A DNA stretch of 64,000 nucleotides from Hormiphora californensis (Eukaryota > Ctenophora > Tentaculata > Cydippida > Pleurobrachiidae): NCBI GenBank assembly GCA_020137815.1, contig CM035354.1:7669487-7733486 (forward strand), written 5' to 3'. The translations under genes and the position numbers were made by a program. Positions 1 through 10,493 of this stretch are shown here, piece after piece (the first letter of the stretch is position 1; every line of letters starts with the position of its first letter). Below the pieces are notes generated by a model that ran no database searches, was not told the origin of the DNA, and saw only the letters and a list, made by a program, of their open reading frames with translations.

Positions 1-2238
1 CCTGAGGGAATTATTAAAGTTGTTAGGTGAGTGTGGTTCCTCCTGAGCAGGGGAGATAGGTTTTAGTAGTTCTTGTACAGATTCAGGAATCATGGGAGTT
101 CAAGTTAGGAGTGGGTGACAAACTACATGAAATTAGGCAACATCTGATTATAAATACTGTGAATTGTGAACTTTCGTCCTAACATGTGTGTTGTACCTTG
201 ACTTCAAAGAGGTTTTCCTTTATCTTCCTCTGTTTGTCAGCCAGTATTTCAGTAATCTGATTCCTGAGCAGCTCACACTCCTTCAGATAAGTCACTGACA
301 CACTCTCTCTCCTTCATCAATTCAGCTGTTTTGGTCTGGAATTCCTCTTGCAGCTCCTTGAGGTTCTCTGTAAAGGGGGGGGGGAATGAAAATATCATGT
401 ACAGCCACACCCCGATTTATCAGGATGATTCGGAGGAAAGGATTATGGCCGGTAATTCGGGGTCCGACTGTTACATGTATCTCAATCATTGACCAGTGGA
501 CGAGAAACAGATCGTGTATCTGACAGTGGTCAACTAACCCAGTAGATGGAACTTTTCCTGATTGTTCTCCTTAAGTTCATCAAGCTGATCTCTCAGGATG
601 TCTTTGTGGGCTGCTTCACTTGCAACTTTACCCAACAACAATCTGTTCTCCTCTTCCAATCTGTGTGTATGGGGGTGTCATATAACAGCAAGTGTTATCA
701 TACACGTAACATAATGCGGACATCATAATGTCGTGGGATAGTAAAACATTTTGAATCAAGTTCAAGTTACCTGGAGATTATTTCGTTGGTTCCACCATTT
801 TCTGTGAGTGTTGGTGCCTTCTCAGATTGTAGTGACCTGATCTTAGCCCGAGCATCTGTCAGCTGACACCTCAGCTCGTCCAACTGGGAAGGAGGGGATT
901 AGGGGATTAGGAACTATTATGAGGATATGAAACCCCCACGGCCCTCACACACCTCACAGAGTGTGTGCAGACGGTAGAGATAACTGAGATATATAGGTTA
1001 GTGTGTGTGTGAGAGCCAGAGAAACAACGCAGAACACGTGTAAATTGAAGCGTGTACTGCACCACCTGGTCTAACAACACCATTTCAAATTGAGTTGTAC
1101 CTCGTTTAGCGTAGATTTCTCCTTTTGTCGAAGTGAAGTACAGAGCTCGGTTAACCTCGTTACCTGTACCTCGTAGAACTGATCACACGTGGGACTACTG
1201 GGAGTCTGGGAGAAGAAGGGAAGTTAGTGAAGAGGGTGGAATATAAACATACCTGGATATATTTAATCCGAGAAATACTAATATCTCAAGTTAGTGATAC
1301 CAGTAAGGAATGTGCATCCTTCCTAGCCCTAAATATATATCTCCTTTGTTTATCTTCACTGCAGTGTGATATCACGGTGCTGAGTGTGTATCACACAACA
1401 CTGGACCGCCATGTGCAGTAGCTCACACTGCATATATCAATACTGGACATACCAACATTCAAATGGTTGGAAACTTACAAATTCATGGGGATCGACTCCT
1501 CCACTTTGCCTGTCCTTCAAATCATCAATTACATGTTGTAGCTGACTGATGGTTGATGATTTTTCGTTCAGAGAGAATGAGATATCACTGATTACATCAT
1601 CAATCCGCATATCCTCACTTTGCAGCTTCTCTCTAATCTTTTCCACCTCTTCGCTCACACTCAACTCCTGGAAACAGTGAGTTAGTATTACAACACGTGG
1701 CTACTACTATCTGCAATGCGGATAAAGCATTTGTTGTCAGACCGGGATATTATGTGTGTGTGCTTGCAAGGAGAGAGCGTGTGTGTAAAAATACCTCACT
1801 ATTCGCTCTCTCCCGCCCGAGTGAAGAGCCAACGAGATCTCCACTTGGCAGTCTCGTGACATTGTCTTGCTTACACCTGGCCAACTCCCTTTATAACAGC
1901 CTTGTAGCAAGCAACACTCACAGACAAACAAACAGACACTCACACAAACAAACAGACAGACAAGCAACACTCACAGACTCACAGACACTCACACAGACAA
2001 ACAAACAAACAGACAGACAAGTAACACTCACAAACAAACAGACAGACAAACTACCTGGGATGCACGACTGTGATTCTGAATCTCCCGATCCCGCTCCTCG
2101 ATTGTCTGAAGTGCAGCACGTAACTCCTTCTTGAGTGTGATTCAGCAGCTCGCGTGTCTCAGTCAGCTCATCGCTCTCAGGGGGTGCTGCAACCAGGCCC
2201 GCAACCCCGCTAGCCACGTTAGATAACCGGCCCCACAT
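1..2238 (-). CDS. Coiled-coil protein, golgin-like (5' part, runs off the left edge)
   Basis: Exons in transcript order: 2238-2055, 2205-free gap, 1884-1795, 1667-1479, 1205-1101, 883-771, 660-539, 367-197; another begins at about base 2 (the listed order has seven complete exons). All have GT-AG borders and matching phases. The protein is largely heptad-rich coiled coil with runs such as KKELRAALQTIEERDREI and LDELRCQLTDARAKIRSLQ. The start MWGRLSNVASGVAGLVA gives a short amphipathic Ser/Gly/Val-rich N-terminus, reminiscent of golgins such as GMAP-210/TRIP11 that sense curved Golgi membrane. That resemblance is weak and the gene may be another tethering or centrosomal coiled-coil protein. 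Two frame breaks occur: one extra base within 2125-2150, and loss of one GA unit in the CT run at 303-311. Restoring each gives exactly the phase the neighbouring exons require, which argues for assembly error or slippage rather than decay. Confidence 0.6.
402..470. mobile_element. Short pogo/Tigger-like MITE remnant in intron
   Basis: A 69-bp stretch begins CAGCCACACCCCGATTTATC and ends GGGGTCCGACTG, inside an intron of the golgin-like gene and next to TA bases. The termini match the two larger CAGTCGGACCCCGAT elements near 58.4 and 59.9 kb. TA target duplication and CAGT..ACTG termini are typical of the pogo branch of Tc1/mariner elements. No transposase is present, so it is a non-autonomous remnant. 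Confidence 0.55.
1915..2050. repeat. CAGACAAACAAACAGA simple repeat in intron 1
   Basis: Intron 1 of the golgin-like gene is almost entirely an irregular tandem repeat of CAGACAAACAAACAGA and ACACTCACAGACTCAC units. It has no coding potential beyond low-complexity open frames. Confidence 0.8.
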
Positions 2239-2330
2239 GTCATGCCATTGTTGAACAGTCCATTGCAAACTAGCAGTAGGAAGTAATGAGAACAATATCA
2301 TATTTGCACGTGCAGATTGGGTGGGTTGCC

Positions 2331-3150
2331 AGGCTTATACAGCTGGTGGGTAGAAGGTGGAAACTGCACGTGCGGATTGGAGAAGAAGGATTTTAACTAA
2401 CGGGCTACCAGATACTGGTTTTAAATTAAGTAGTATGCGTCATACACTGAAACGCCCATCACAGGAAACTCCTCTGTATCACTCACAACAATCGCGTGTG
2501 ACGAGTGATATCGGCGATTCTCCTACATCATCATCAACATTTGATATTCTAATTTGTAGTCTAAACTATTAGAGTAGTACTTAAATATGTTTAACAAACT
2601 GGCTATTCTTCGAACTGTCTGGGCTCAGTCACAGAACAGTTGTGCACATGCTCATTTCGTTTGAAGGAGGCTCCCCGCTCCAGTATACACAATGTGTCGC
2701 TCTTGAAGGGCAACCCGCTGGCCTGTTGGCCATTGTGTCAGCGACTCTTCTCTCATGATATGGCAAGTCTCAGTCTTCTGTGAGTCTCCACTCATGTGTA
2801 ACCTGCCGTCTCATGAGCCCTGGCGAGTTTCTTGGCGGCCTTTGAACTAATTTTAAGGTCGTTACACCAAGACACGACTGAGAATACTGAATTGGGATAT
2901 ATTTCATGTCCCTCGATAGACAGGCGTGGGCAGGACGGTGTTAAACAGCACTTTTCAAAACACTGTAGGAAAAAACACAGAAACAAGTTTAAAAAAGTTT
3001 AAAAAAGCCAAGCGCAAGCAACGCAACTTCATGTTCAGCTTACGATGCATCTTAAAAATATAAAATGTAACGCGCGATACCATTTTATGTAAACGCTGCA
3101 TCATAGCGCGCGGCGCTCAATTTCATTTCACCAGGCCACCTAACCAAAAT
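2331..3150. other. Intergenic, no gene recognised
   Basis: Sequence upstream of the golgin-like gene. Two near copies of TGCACGTGCAGATTGG / TGCACGTGCGGATTGG lie at about 2308 and 2367. The rest is unique sequence with only short open frames that have no splice or codon support. The promoter of the minus-strand gene probably lies in its first part, but no core element stands out. Confidence 0.5.
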
Positions 3151-3151
3151 T

Positions 3152-3236
3152 TTGAAATTTCAGTTTTTTTGAAATTTCAGTTTTTTTGAAATTTCAGTTT
3201 TTGAAATTTCAGTTTTTTTGAAATTTCAGTTTTTTT
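3152..3236. repeat. 19-bp tandem repeat GAAATTTCAGTTTTTTT
   Basis: About five copies of GAAATTTCAGTTTTTTT, directly before the retroelement remnant. A degenerate relative occurs at about 5621-5670. It could be the broken 5' side or insertion site of the remnant. Confidence 0.8.
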
Positions 3237-3741
3237 GCGTACGAGACTTTCTAACTGCGGAGCTGGACAAAGTGTGCTACGACAGTGTCGTAACGACACT
3301 AAGGCTGAACCCCACCTACTGGAAGTTAGAGGAGCAAAACTACCACCTGGGACCATTACAGAGGATGGAGCTCGCCTTGACATTCGAACGAGGGGATTCT
3401 GGGGACCAATGGACTGCACCTATTTTGACGTAAGGGTTTTTAACCCAAGGGCACAGTCTAATGAGACTCAGGATATCCCTCAAACGTATATCAAGCACGA
3501 GGAAGGGAAGAAGAAGAACTATCTACATCGCATTCTCGAGGTGGAAAAAGCTTCTTTTACTCCCCTCGTTATGTCAACGACCGGTGGACTTGGTCAAGAG
3601 TTCAGCAGAACTCTGAAGCAACTCGCAACCAAGAAATCGCGGAAAACTGGCTATACCTACCAGGAATGTATTCGATACCTCCGTGTTCGTCTATCATTTT
3701 CAATGGTCCGCTCCATAACTTGTTCTATTCGGACCCCATAA
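3235..3741 (+). pseudogene. Retroelement C-terminal nuclease-like domain, truncated and frameshifted
   Basis: The reading DIRTRGFWGP..YFDVRVFNP, then HEEGKKKNYLHRILEVE and FTPLVMSTTGGLG, matches from memory a conserved C-terminal domain found in many transposon-derived proteins of cnidarians, sponges and other invertebrates, usually downstream of a reverse transcriptase. The D...D..V spacing recalls a PD-(D/E)XK nuclease fold, which is inference. The first part (RDFLTAELDKVCYDSV) is in a different frame from the rest, so there is an indel near 3285-3300. No reverse transcriptase lies upstream. It is a 5'-truncated dead copy. The exact retroelement clade is not decided. Confidence 0.7.
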
Positions 3742-3898
3742 TCCCCTTACAGCCAGTTGGAGTCCTACAACAACCCCCCCCCCCCCCCCGGTCTCTATGT
3801 CTCTCTCTCCCCCTCTCCGTCTCCGTCTCTTTCCCTGTCCCCTCTCCAATGGATAGTCTCCATCTATCCCCTTCTCTCTTTATCCCTCTAACCCCATC

Positions 3899-4074
<176 letters not shown>

Positions 4075-4289
4075 ATCGGGCTGGTGAATATAATGGAAGC
4101 TGGAATCAGGTGATAAAGATCCGTAGAACTGGAGCTGTGTAGAGTTATTAAAGGGAATAGGTAGAGTTGGTAGAAAAGCTGTGGCATTCATCGGGGCCGC
4201 AGCAGTAGATGGCCAAACACCACAAAACACCACAGGAACACGCAATACAACACCCAACAACATGCACGTGCAGTATTAACACTCTTGCC

Positions 4290-4416
4290 CACCATCATGG
4301 CAACTCCCCAAACCCCACCAACCATCCCTAACAACACGCCAATTTTCCACGTGCAAACCCTAAAAACCCCCTCCCCCAAATTTTGTCTTGCACTGTTCTC
4401 TGCTTTATAATATAGA
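4290..4416 (-). mobile_element. Second Helitron-like 5' end, head-to-tail with the first
   Basis: Starts TCTATATTATAAAGCAGAG at 4416, directly abutting the CTAG that closes the upstream copy. It is similar to the 5' 120 bases of that copy (4991-4870) and then diverges. Its 3' end was not located. Confidence 0.45.
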
Positions 4417-4991
4417 CTAGAGAGCCCAGGCAAAAGAACAAAAAACTCTCACACCCTATTGACTCCTCTCAATCCCGATCCCTGGCTCATGCCTACTTTG
4501 CTCCCTTTGCACCTCCGGTCGCGAGATCATACTCCACACCCCCTTCCCCCTGTTGACTCACCTCAGTCCTCACCCCTCTTATCCCTATTGATTCCCCTCG
4601 GCCCCTATTGAATCATATCGTCCCCTATTCACTTCATCTCACCCTCTATTCACTCCCCTATCACGCCATAAGGAACACTTCCCTAACCCCTCTCTCAATC
4701 TGTGATCTGCAGCAGTTCAGAACCCCACATTTTCCCTCATTTTTCACCATTTCCCCCATTACTCAGTCATATCTCAACCAATTTCAAAATACCAAGGCTC
4801 ATTAGAAAAATAATCTCAAGCTCTTTCAAATCAGCTATTATCCCCCAAATTTATAAAAGCTTTACATTCACACGTGCACTCCCCAAACCCCACCAAACAC
4901 CCCTAACAACACGCCAATTTTCCACGTGCAAGCCCTAAAAACCCCCCAAAAAACCAATTGTCTTGCAAGGTTCTCTGCTTTATAATATAGA
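4417..4991 (-). mobile_element. Non-autonomous Helitron-like element (candidate)
   Basis: On the minus strand the element starts TCTATATTATAAAGCAGAG at 4991, preceded by A, and ends GGGCTCTCTAG at 4417. Helitrons start with TC, end with CTRR and insert between A and T; both ends fit. The first 120 bases (shared CACGTGGAAAATTGGCGTG block) are repeated immediately after the 3' end, where a second copy begins at 4416. No Rep/helicase frame is present, so it is non-autonomous. The 3' hairpin expected of Helitrons is weak in this copy, which lowers confidence. Confidence 0.5.
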
Positions 4992-4994
4992 TTA

Positions 4995-5023
4995 CTAGTA
5001 GGCCCGTTCGCCCTACGGGCGAA
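4995..5023 (-). mobile_element. Helitron-like 3' end: hairpin plus CTAG
   Basis: Reading the minus strand, a perfect 7-bp hairpin TTCGCCC-GTA-GGGCGAA is followed by CGGGCCTA and CTAG, then three bases later by the TC start of the next element. Hairpin, short spacer and CTRR is the standard Helitron 3' terminus. The element it closes would lie at 5023 and higher coordinates. Confidence 0.5.
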
Positions 5024-5039
5024 TTTCGGGGAAATGGTA

Positions 5040-5412
5040 GCTGGATTAGGGAACGCTGACATCACCTGCACCATCCGTCCCTACCCATGTTGGTGTACGC
5101 TCTGGGCTTCCTGACAATGTCAAGGTGCGAATTTAAGAGATCAAGGGAGGTGCAATACTGTTCCAGAAACTCATCACGTGAAAACTTGGCCGCTATGTAG
5201 CCGATTCGGAGATTTCTATATTCGACTTGAGTAATCGCCGTTGGGCGACGTTGGGTAAAGCTATCAGTAGTCGTTGATTAGCTCGCTTGAACACGTTGGC
5301 GTAATCTGTCATATTCTCTAGCCTGCTCCCTGACAGCAGCAGTTCACAGCTGCAGACCTAGATAAACGTTGCTGAATAGCGCTTAGGGTGGAAGAGCTAG
5401 ACATCAGGACAG
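5040..5412 (-). pseudogene. Unrecognised coding-like remnant
   Basis: A minus-strand reading starts at about 5412 with MSSSSTLSAIQQRLSRSAA. After a frame change near 5340 it continues REQAREYDRLRQRVQAS, a stop codon, and then about 68 more codons in the same frame (ITQVEYRNLRIGYIAAKF and onward) to a stop near 5068. The composition looks protein-like, but at least one frame change and one stop break it, and no splice sites explain them. It may be a decayed gene fragment, possibly carried by the Helitron-like element whose 3' end adjoins it. I do not recognise the family. Confidence 0.3.
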
Positions 5413-6048
5413 AAGTAAAAGAATGCACGTGCAGAATTGAATTTCCCCTTGGTACCCAACTGCAACCGGGAGAGAGATCTCCAAGTCCCTCTAATAATTG
5501 CACGTGCAAGTGTAGTTGCTAGGTGACATGTGTCACACAATTTGCTTAGTAAGTAGTATGATTGACATTGTTAGGCCAGATGCATGTGGCTTCTTTTATT
5601 ATAATTTCATTCTCCTTTTTAATTTCAGTTTTTTTTTAAATTTTGAAATCAGAAATTACAGTTTTTTTGAGATCCGTTTCCAGTTTCCTGCAGCGTTTAG
5701 ACGGGACGGACATGGGTGAACTTGCCTTACCTAGCACCGTAAAAATCACTAGCCTAAATTCCTAAGCACACCTCAAAGTCATACGGAATTTAGGTTTCCG
5801 CTGCACGTCACCGCCCAGTGCCCACCGGCCGCTAGTGAAGGACAAAACTTTCGTCACGAAAGATTCGTATATTTTAAGGCTAACATCAATGAATAAAGAT
5901 TATCTAAGATAAAATAAAACTAGTATCTAACAAATAGAAGATAATTTAACATCATGCAACTGTTTTTAATTTGGCGAATTTATTAGAACGTTCAACAACA
6001 AGAACGTTCAAGGTCTCTAAATATATTAAAATGGGCATTACATACTGT

Positions 6049-6345
6049 TAAAGGTTGACACGGTGCCTAAAACATTTCGTCTACCGTAGTAATTCAATTT
6101 TTCATGAATTTTAAGCATATTTTGGTTTTAAGAATTTTGTTGAAAAACAAAACAGTGAGAGCCAAAACTTAGTTCCAGCAAATAGCACTGAGTACGCCAT
6201 CCTGGCCTGGCGATAACAGTCTAAAGGACTATAAATAAATGTATGAAAATTACGCCAAAATGAGGTGATTCTCGAAATAATTAATTTGTGATAAATCAAA
6301 TTATTACGGTAGACGAAAAGTGTTAGGTATCTTTTCAACATCAAG
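6049..6345. mobile_element. Foldback element downstream of the GPCR
   Basis: The left side reads GTTGACACGGTGCCTAAAAC..TTCGTCTACCGTAGTAATT. The right side carries the imperfect reverse complement AATTATTACGGTAGACGAAAAGTG..AGGTATC..CAAC. Arms of about 45 bp enclose an AT-rich centre. A related piece (ACGAAAAGTTTCAGGTATCTTGTCAACC) sits in the first intron of the PPID gene near 43430-43470, so it is a dispersed family. Confidence 0.5.
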
Positions 6346-6348
6346 AAA

Positions 6349-7641
6349 TTACTTAGTTGCCCTTCTCGCTTTCAAAGGATAATTTAGGGTGATTGCTGCA
6401 GACTGTGTCCTCTTCAATTTCAATGATATTTTCTTGGCAGTCCGATTTTGCTCCATCGTCTTGCTGATCCTTCGTGAGTTCTCCACCGAGCCGAAGGTCA
6501 GTTTTTCGTTGATAAAATTGCTCTTGTTCCGGAAACACTTCATCAAGATGCTGTTAGGGAGCATGTATAGGATGGGATCTGTGACGCAGTTCATGTAAAG
6601 ACTAAACTGGCATGCGAGGTGTACCGTCTGGTTTATGTCAAACTGTCCATTCGTGTTTGCGTGGTTGACAATCCTCAGAACTGTGTAGGGGAGCCAGGAA
6701 ATGGTAAAGAAAATACAGATCATTGACACTCTTAGCAAAACTAAATACCCATGCAGTGATCGGAACCGTTTCTTGGAGGATCTGAGGCTCTTAATGATGC
6801 ACGCGTAGAGAACCAAGTTGATCAGTAGAGGAGTGTACATGAACACACAGTCCCTTACATAAAACAGTGTCTCAGTGTGGATCCAGGCCTGGCTGAGTTC
6901 ACAAGAGCACGTCTCAGGTCGGTAGGTGAACAGTTGGAAGTTGTTGGAGTGGAATCCCATGGTTAGAACCGCTACAAAACTCAGGGATAGGAACCACACA
7001 GTCAAAATGGAGAGAGATATGATTCGTTGGTGAAATTGACCTTTGTACCTGTTGTGATATGATATCAGTTAGTTATGGGGCTCTGAGTATCGGGATTCCA
7101 TAAATACACAAACTACACAAACTACACAAACTACTACTTATAGTTTAGCTATTATATCACAAAATTTTATACTCCTGAAACCAGGCTACTTGTTCTTACT
7201 TCATTGGGAAGACAACGGCAGTGAACCTATCAATGGTTATAGGAACAACAGAGAATAAGTTGGCATGGAAGATAATATAACTCATGTAGATACTAGCTCC
7301 ACACATGTATGCGTTAGATATTCCATAGATGTAGTCTGAAATACAATATTTACATACAACAACTCGGTTACAAACTCTTATCATGATAACTAATGGTCAC
7401 TCTTAGTCGATTTGTATAGATGTTTTTACATACCAGGTCCTCTAACAGTGGCCCCGAATGTTGCTGCTAAGGTGTCCGTTACAGCCAGGTTAAAGTACGC
7501 CTTGTTACAGGATCGATGTTGCCGGCTCTTTCTCAGTAGTGATATCTCGATCAATATGATATTAGCAGTTGCAGCTAGACCCATGAGAATGAGATAGGTC
7601 CAACCAAAGAATAACTCTGGTGGGACTTTCACTGGACACAT
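6349..7641 (-). CDS. Class A (rhodopsin-like) G-protein-coupled receptor
   Basis: Exons 7641-7434, 7335-7200 and 7048-6349, with agreeing phases, give 347 residues. Exon 1 holds TM1 and TM2 (LAVTD near the TM2 Asp position). Exon 2 holds ECL1, TM3 with the conserved Cys (AYMCGAS) and a DRF version of the DRY motif (PITIDRFTAVVFP). Exon 3 holds TM4, an ECL2 with two cysteines (ETCSCELS), TM5, TM6 (SWLPYTVLRI, in place of CWxP) and TM7 with DPILYML in place of NPxxY. The tail is basic, ending LKARRATK. This is a plasma-membrane receptor of unknown ligand. The N-terminus before TM1 is only about ten residues, so an upstream coding exon is possible, although a TTGTTGTGTAG acceptor-like site lies just before the ATG. 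The frame has no breaks. Confidence 0.85.
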
Positions 7642-8044
7642 CACTACTACACAACAACATGTGAGAAGACAAGAGTAGAGGGGGCTATAAGTAATAAAAC
7701 TATGCCATGAGGTCCGGATTCAGATGAGAAAAAGTTGCATACTAGATTGGATATTTGATATGCGTCCTAAAAACAACCTGACAATGGTTATAGCAACACA
7801 CGGGCGTGTACAAAAGGAAGGAATTTAAAAACGAGAAATGTGAAGTAAAACAAAGGACTGATCGAGTCAAACACACACCCACTATCTTGCTGACTATTTT
7901 TTACTCTTCTGTGCGAGGGGTTAAGAGAAAGGATCTCACAGCTGGTGTTCTCTCTCTCACGTCACCCACGTGGTAAAGATCTGTTCAGTGACACCCGCTC
8001 TATTATTATAGGTCATACCTACTATGAATCCTTTTATTCTTCAT

Positions 8045-8133
<89 letters not shown>

Positions 8134-9269
8134 TCTCTCTCAGATTTCTCATCCTATTATTAATATTATTCTGCTAGTGACCCCAATCCCTATTCTAACG
8201 TCTCAGCTTGTAGCCGCTATATCATAGCATAACTTCACTACTATAATCATTATTATGCCCCTTTGTATTCTCTCCCATCTTAATTATACTTTTTCTTTCA
8301 TCATCCCGCTCGCTTTCTATCTCTATCTCTCTCCCATCTCTCTATCTCTCTTTCAATGCCCCACTATTGTTGTACGCATCAGGTGAGGGATCGCCCAGTT
8401 ATAGCAACAGTAGGAGCGCACAGAGCTCTGCAGAGAGGAGTAGGAGAAAATCAATTTGAAACAAGTTTCATCACAGACCACAGTGGTAGCAATGACACGA
8501 GATTGAACTGTAGATGAAAAGAAAGAAACAAAGAGAGAAACAAAGAGAGAAACAAAGAGAAAGATGAAGTTAGGCTAGCCAGATGTTCGCTAGACCTGTC
8601 AGAGAGTGATATGGGCTAAGTCGGCTTCTTCTTCTAGAGAGAGAGGGGGTCCTGCTGATATCTAAACAGAGGCACGGTGGTTAAATGTTTGAAAGACTCT
8701 CTGTAAGAGTTGTTATGGTAACTAAGTGCTAACACTCCCTGTGTTTAAGTACAGGCCGTAATTGTTGGGTGAGAGAGTAATGCTCTGCACTGCACCTGTA
8801 GATAATAATTCCTCTCTTTAGTCATCCTCCTTCCCCTCTCTTTAGTGATCCTCCTTCCCCTCTCTTTAGTCTAGGGCTCACATTTATAGTTCTCTTCTTT
8901 TTCAAACGTTTCTATTTATGGCTCTATCTTCACTCACCTTATTCTGCCAGCCACTGTTCCTTTTCTATTCTATTATATCGCGCTTGATCGTATGCCTCTC
9001 CTTTAGAAAAATAAACATAGTTAATCGCTCATCAAATTCATCTTTTCCTAGCTTTCTTTCTCTTTCTATCTCTCTCTTTCTTGTAGTTTTGTCACCTCCA
9101 CAACACGAATATAATTACGCATAACATCCAAATTATGTAGTCTGTACCAAGTTAAACAGAAGGTTGCATTAATTCATTTCATAAAGGTGTCATATCAAAT
9201 AAAACGAAAGTCCCAAATCGTTGAAAGGAGGATCCCCTCCAGTAGATAGACAGTGAAAAGGCGGGCGTT
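7642..9269. other. Intergenic between two minus-strand genes
   Basis: Contains the GPCR upstream region, a pure (CT)n tract at 8049-8142, pyrimidine-rich sequence at 8295-8355, a short AGAGAAACAAAGAG run near 8520-8560 and a CTCTCTTTAGTSATCCTCCTTCCC triplication at 8812-8870. No exon with splice support was found. Confidence 0.6.
8049..8142. repeat. (CT)n microsatellite
   Basis: Near-perfect CT tract of about 94 bp. It sits about 400 bp upstream of the GPCR start. Confidence 0.95.
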
Positions 9270-10099
9270 CTAAGCAGGAATGATGGAGTCGAGGTCAGCC
9301 TTGCACAGGAAAGAGTAAATGATGGCCAACGGAACAGCAATGATTACCCGAATCAAATAGTAGAAGAACGGTTTAATATCCCAGCAGGAGAAGGGGAAAT
9401 GCTGAAAAATGTATTATTTAGTTTTGCATTAAATTATTAATAATGTAACTGTAAGCATGTGTGTGTGTGTTTTGCACCGCCCGTCATTCCGCCCACTTAA
9501 CTGTAAGCATGTAAAAAATGTGTGATATATCTGACCTGTAGACCAAAGATAGTGAGAAGGAAGACAGCAAGAGAGATGATGGCTGAAAGAACGTTCCTTG
9601 TCTCCTTCCACTTCGCACAGGCAATCAGAATGGAAAGTACAACTGCGATAACCCTGTAAAAATGTGTTGTTTTTAACGTATACTTTGTGTGGCTCACACC
9701 GCATTTCATTTGGTAGATCAACGTATGTACGAAGATTGCCCCTCCTTTGCATTCCCCGTGTGTGGAAAATAAAAAGGGTTTGAAAAATAAAAAGGGGTTT
9801 GAACAAAACGATCCCATCTTACTTACAGCAGGGCAATGTTGTGCCACTTGGCGGGGCAGTAACTCCAAGAGTAGGAATTACTACCAGGCAGTCGCTCCAC
9901 CAAAAACAGAATTACGTTGACAGTCAAATATAACTAAAAATATAGTTGTAAACGGATATTAATATAATGTATGCTAGAACCAGTTCGATGAAATTATGTC
10001 CAGGTGTGGCTGGGTAATTACCAGGTGGGTGATGAAAAGAACTCCCGCAGGAGGGAGGAATTTCTTCCCCAAATTAACAAAACAGTCACAGCAGCCCAT
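9270..10099 (-). CDS. Small multipass membrane protein, family unknown
   Basis: Exons 10099-10022, 9933-9827, 9653-9536 and 9401-9270 are each bounded by good GT-AG sites with agreeing phases (78+107+118+132 = 435 nt), giving 144 residues. The protein begins MGCCDCF, which could accept N-myristoylation at Gly2 and palmitoylation at the cysteines. It then has about four hydrophobic helices: FLPPAGVLFITHLLYL into VNVILFLVE, ALLVIAVVLSILIACA, ISLAVFLLTIFGL, and FYYLIRVIIAVPLAIIYSF. It ends KADLDSIIPA. The loop WSYCPAKWHN and the later FSCWDIKP may be disulfide-linked. I do not recognise the family. It is head to head with INTS5 about 395 bp away, so the two may share a promoter. The exons are short, which makes the gene easy to miss. 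Confidence 0.75.
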
Positions 10100-10325
10100 C
10101 GTTGTGCCTCTTGAACAACTTCAACCAAATATTTTGCAAACAGTGCAAAAAAAGTGGTCCAGGGTGCAAGGTAAACTGAATTTGCAACCCTTCTTCATCC
10201 CCACTGTCGGCTGTCCATAACATCCGCCATGAAGGTCCCCAGAACCATCAGCTGCTGGCCCCATTAGATTAGTGCCCCGGGTTTTCCAAAATGTGTGGAC
10301 GTGGCACACGTACACGTGTGAAGTG

Positions 10326-10476
10326 GTTAGGTAGAAAGTAGGTAGAAAGTAGGTAGAAGTAGGTAGAAAGTAGATCTAAACCTTTAAATTTTAACTAGTT
10401 CTAAACCTCTCTAGTTCTAAACCCCTCTAGTTCTAAAGCTCTCTAGTTCTAAACCTCTCTAGTTCTAAACCTCTCT
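10326..10476. repeat. Two minisatellites before INTS5
   Basis: GTAGGTAGAAA repeats at 10326-10373, then five copies of a 16-bp unit CTAGTTCTAAACCTCT at 10395-10476. A short pyrimidine run and a TAG acceptor-like site follow, just before the INTS5 start codon. Confidence 0.85.
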
Positions 10477-10493
10477 CTCTCCCTCATGTAGGC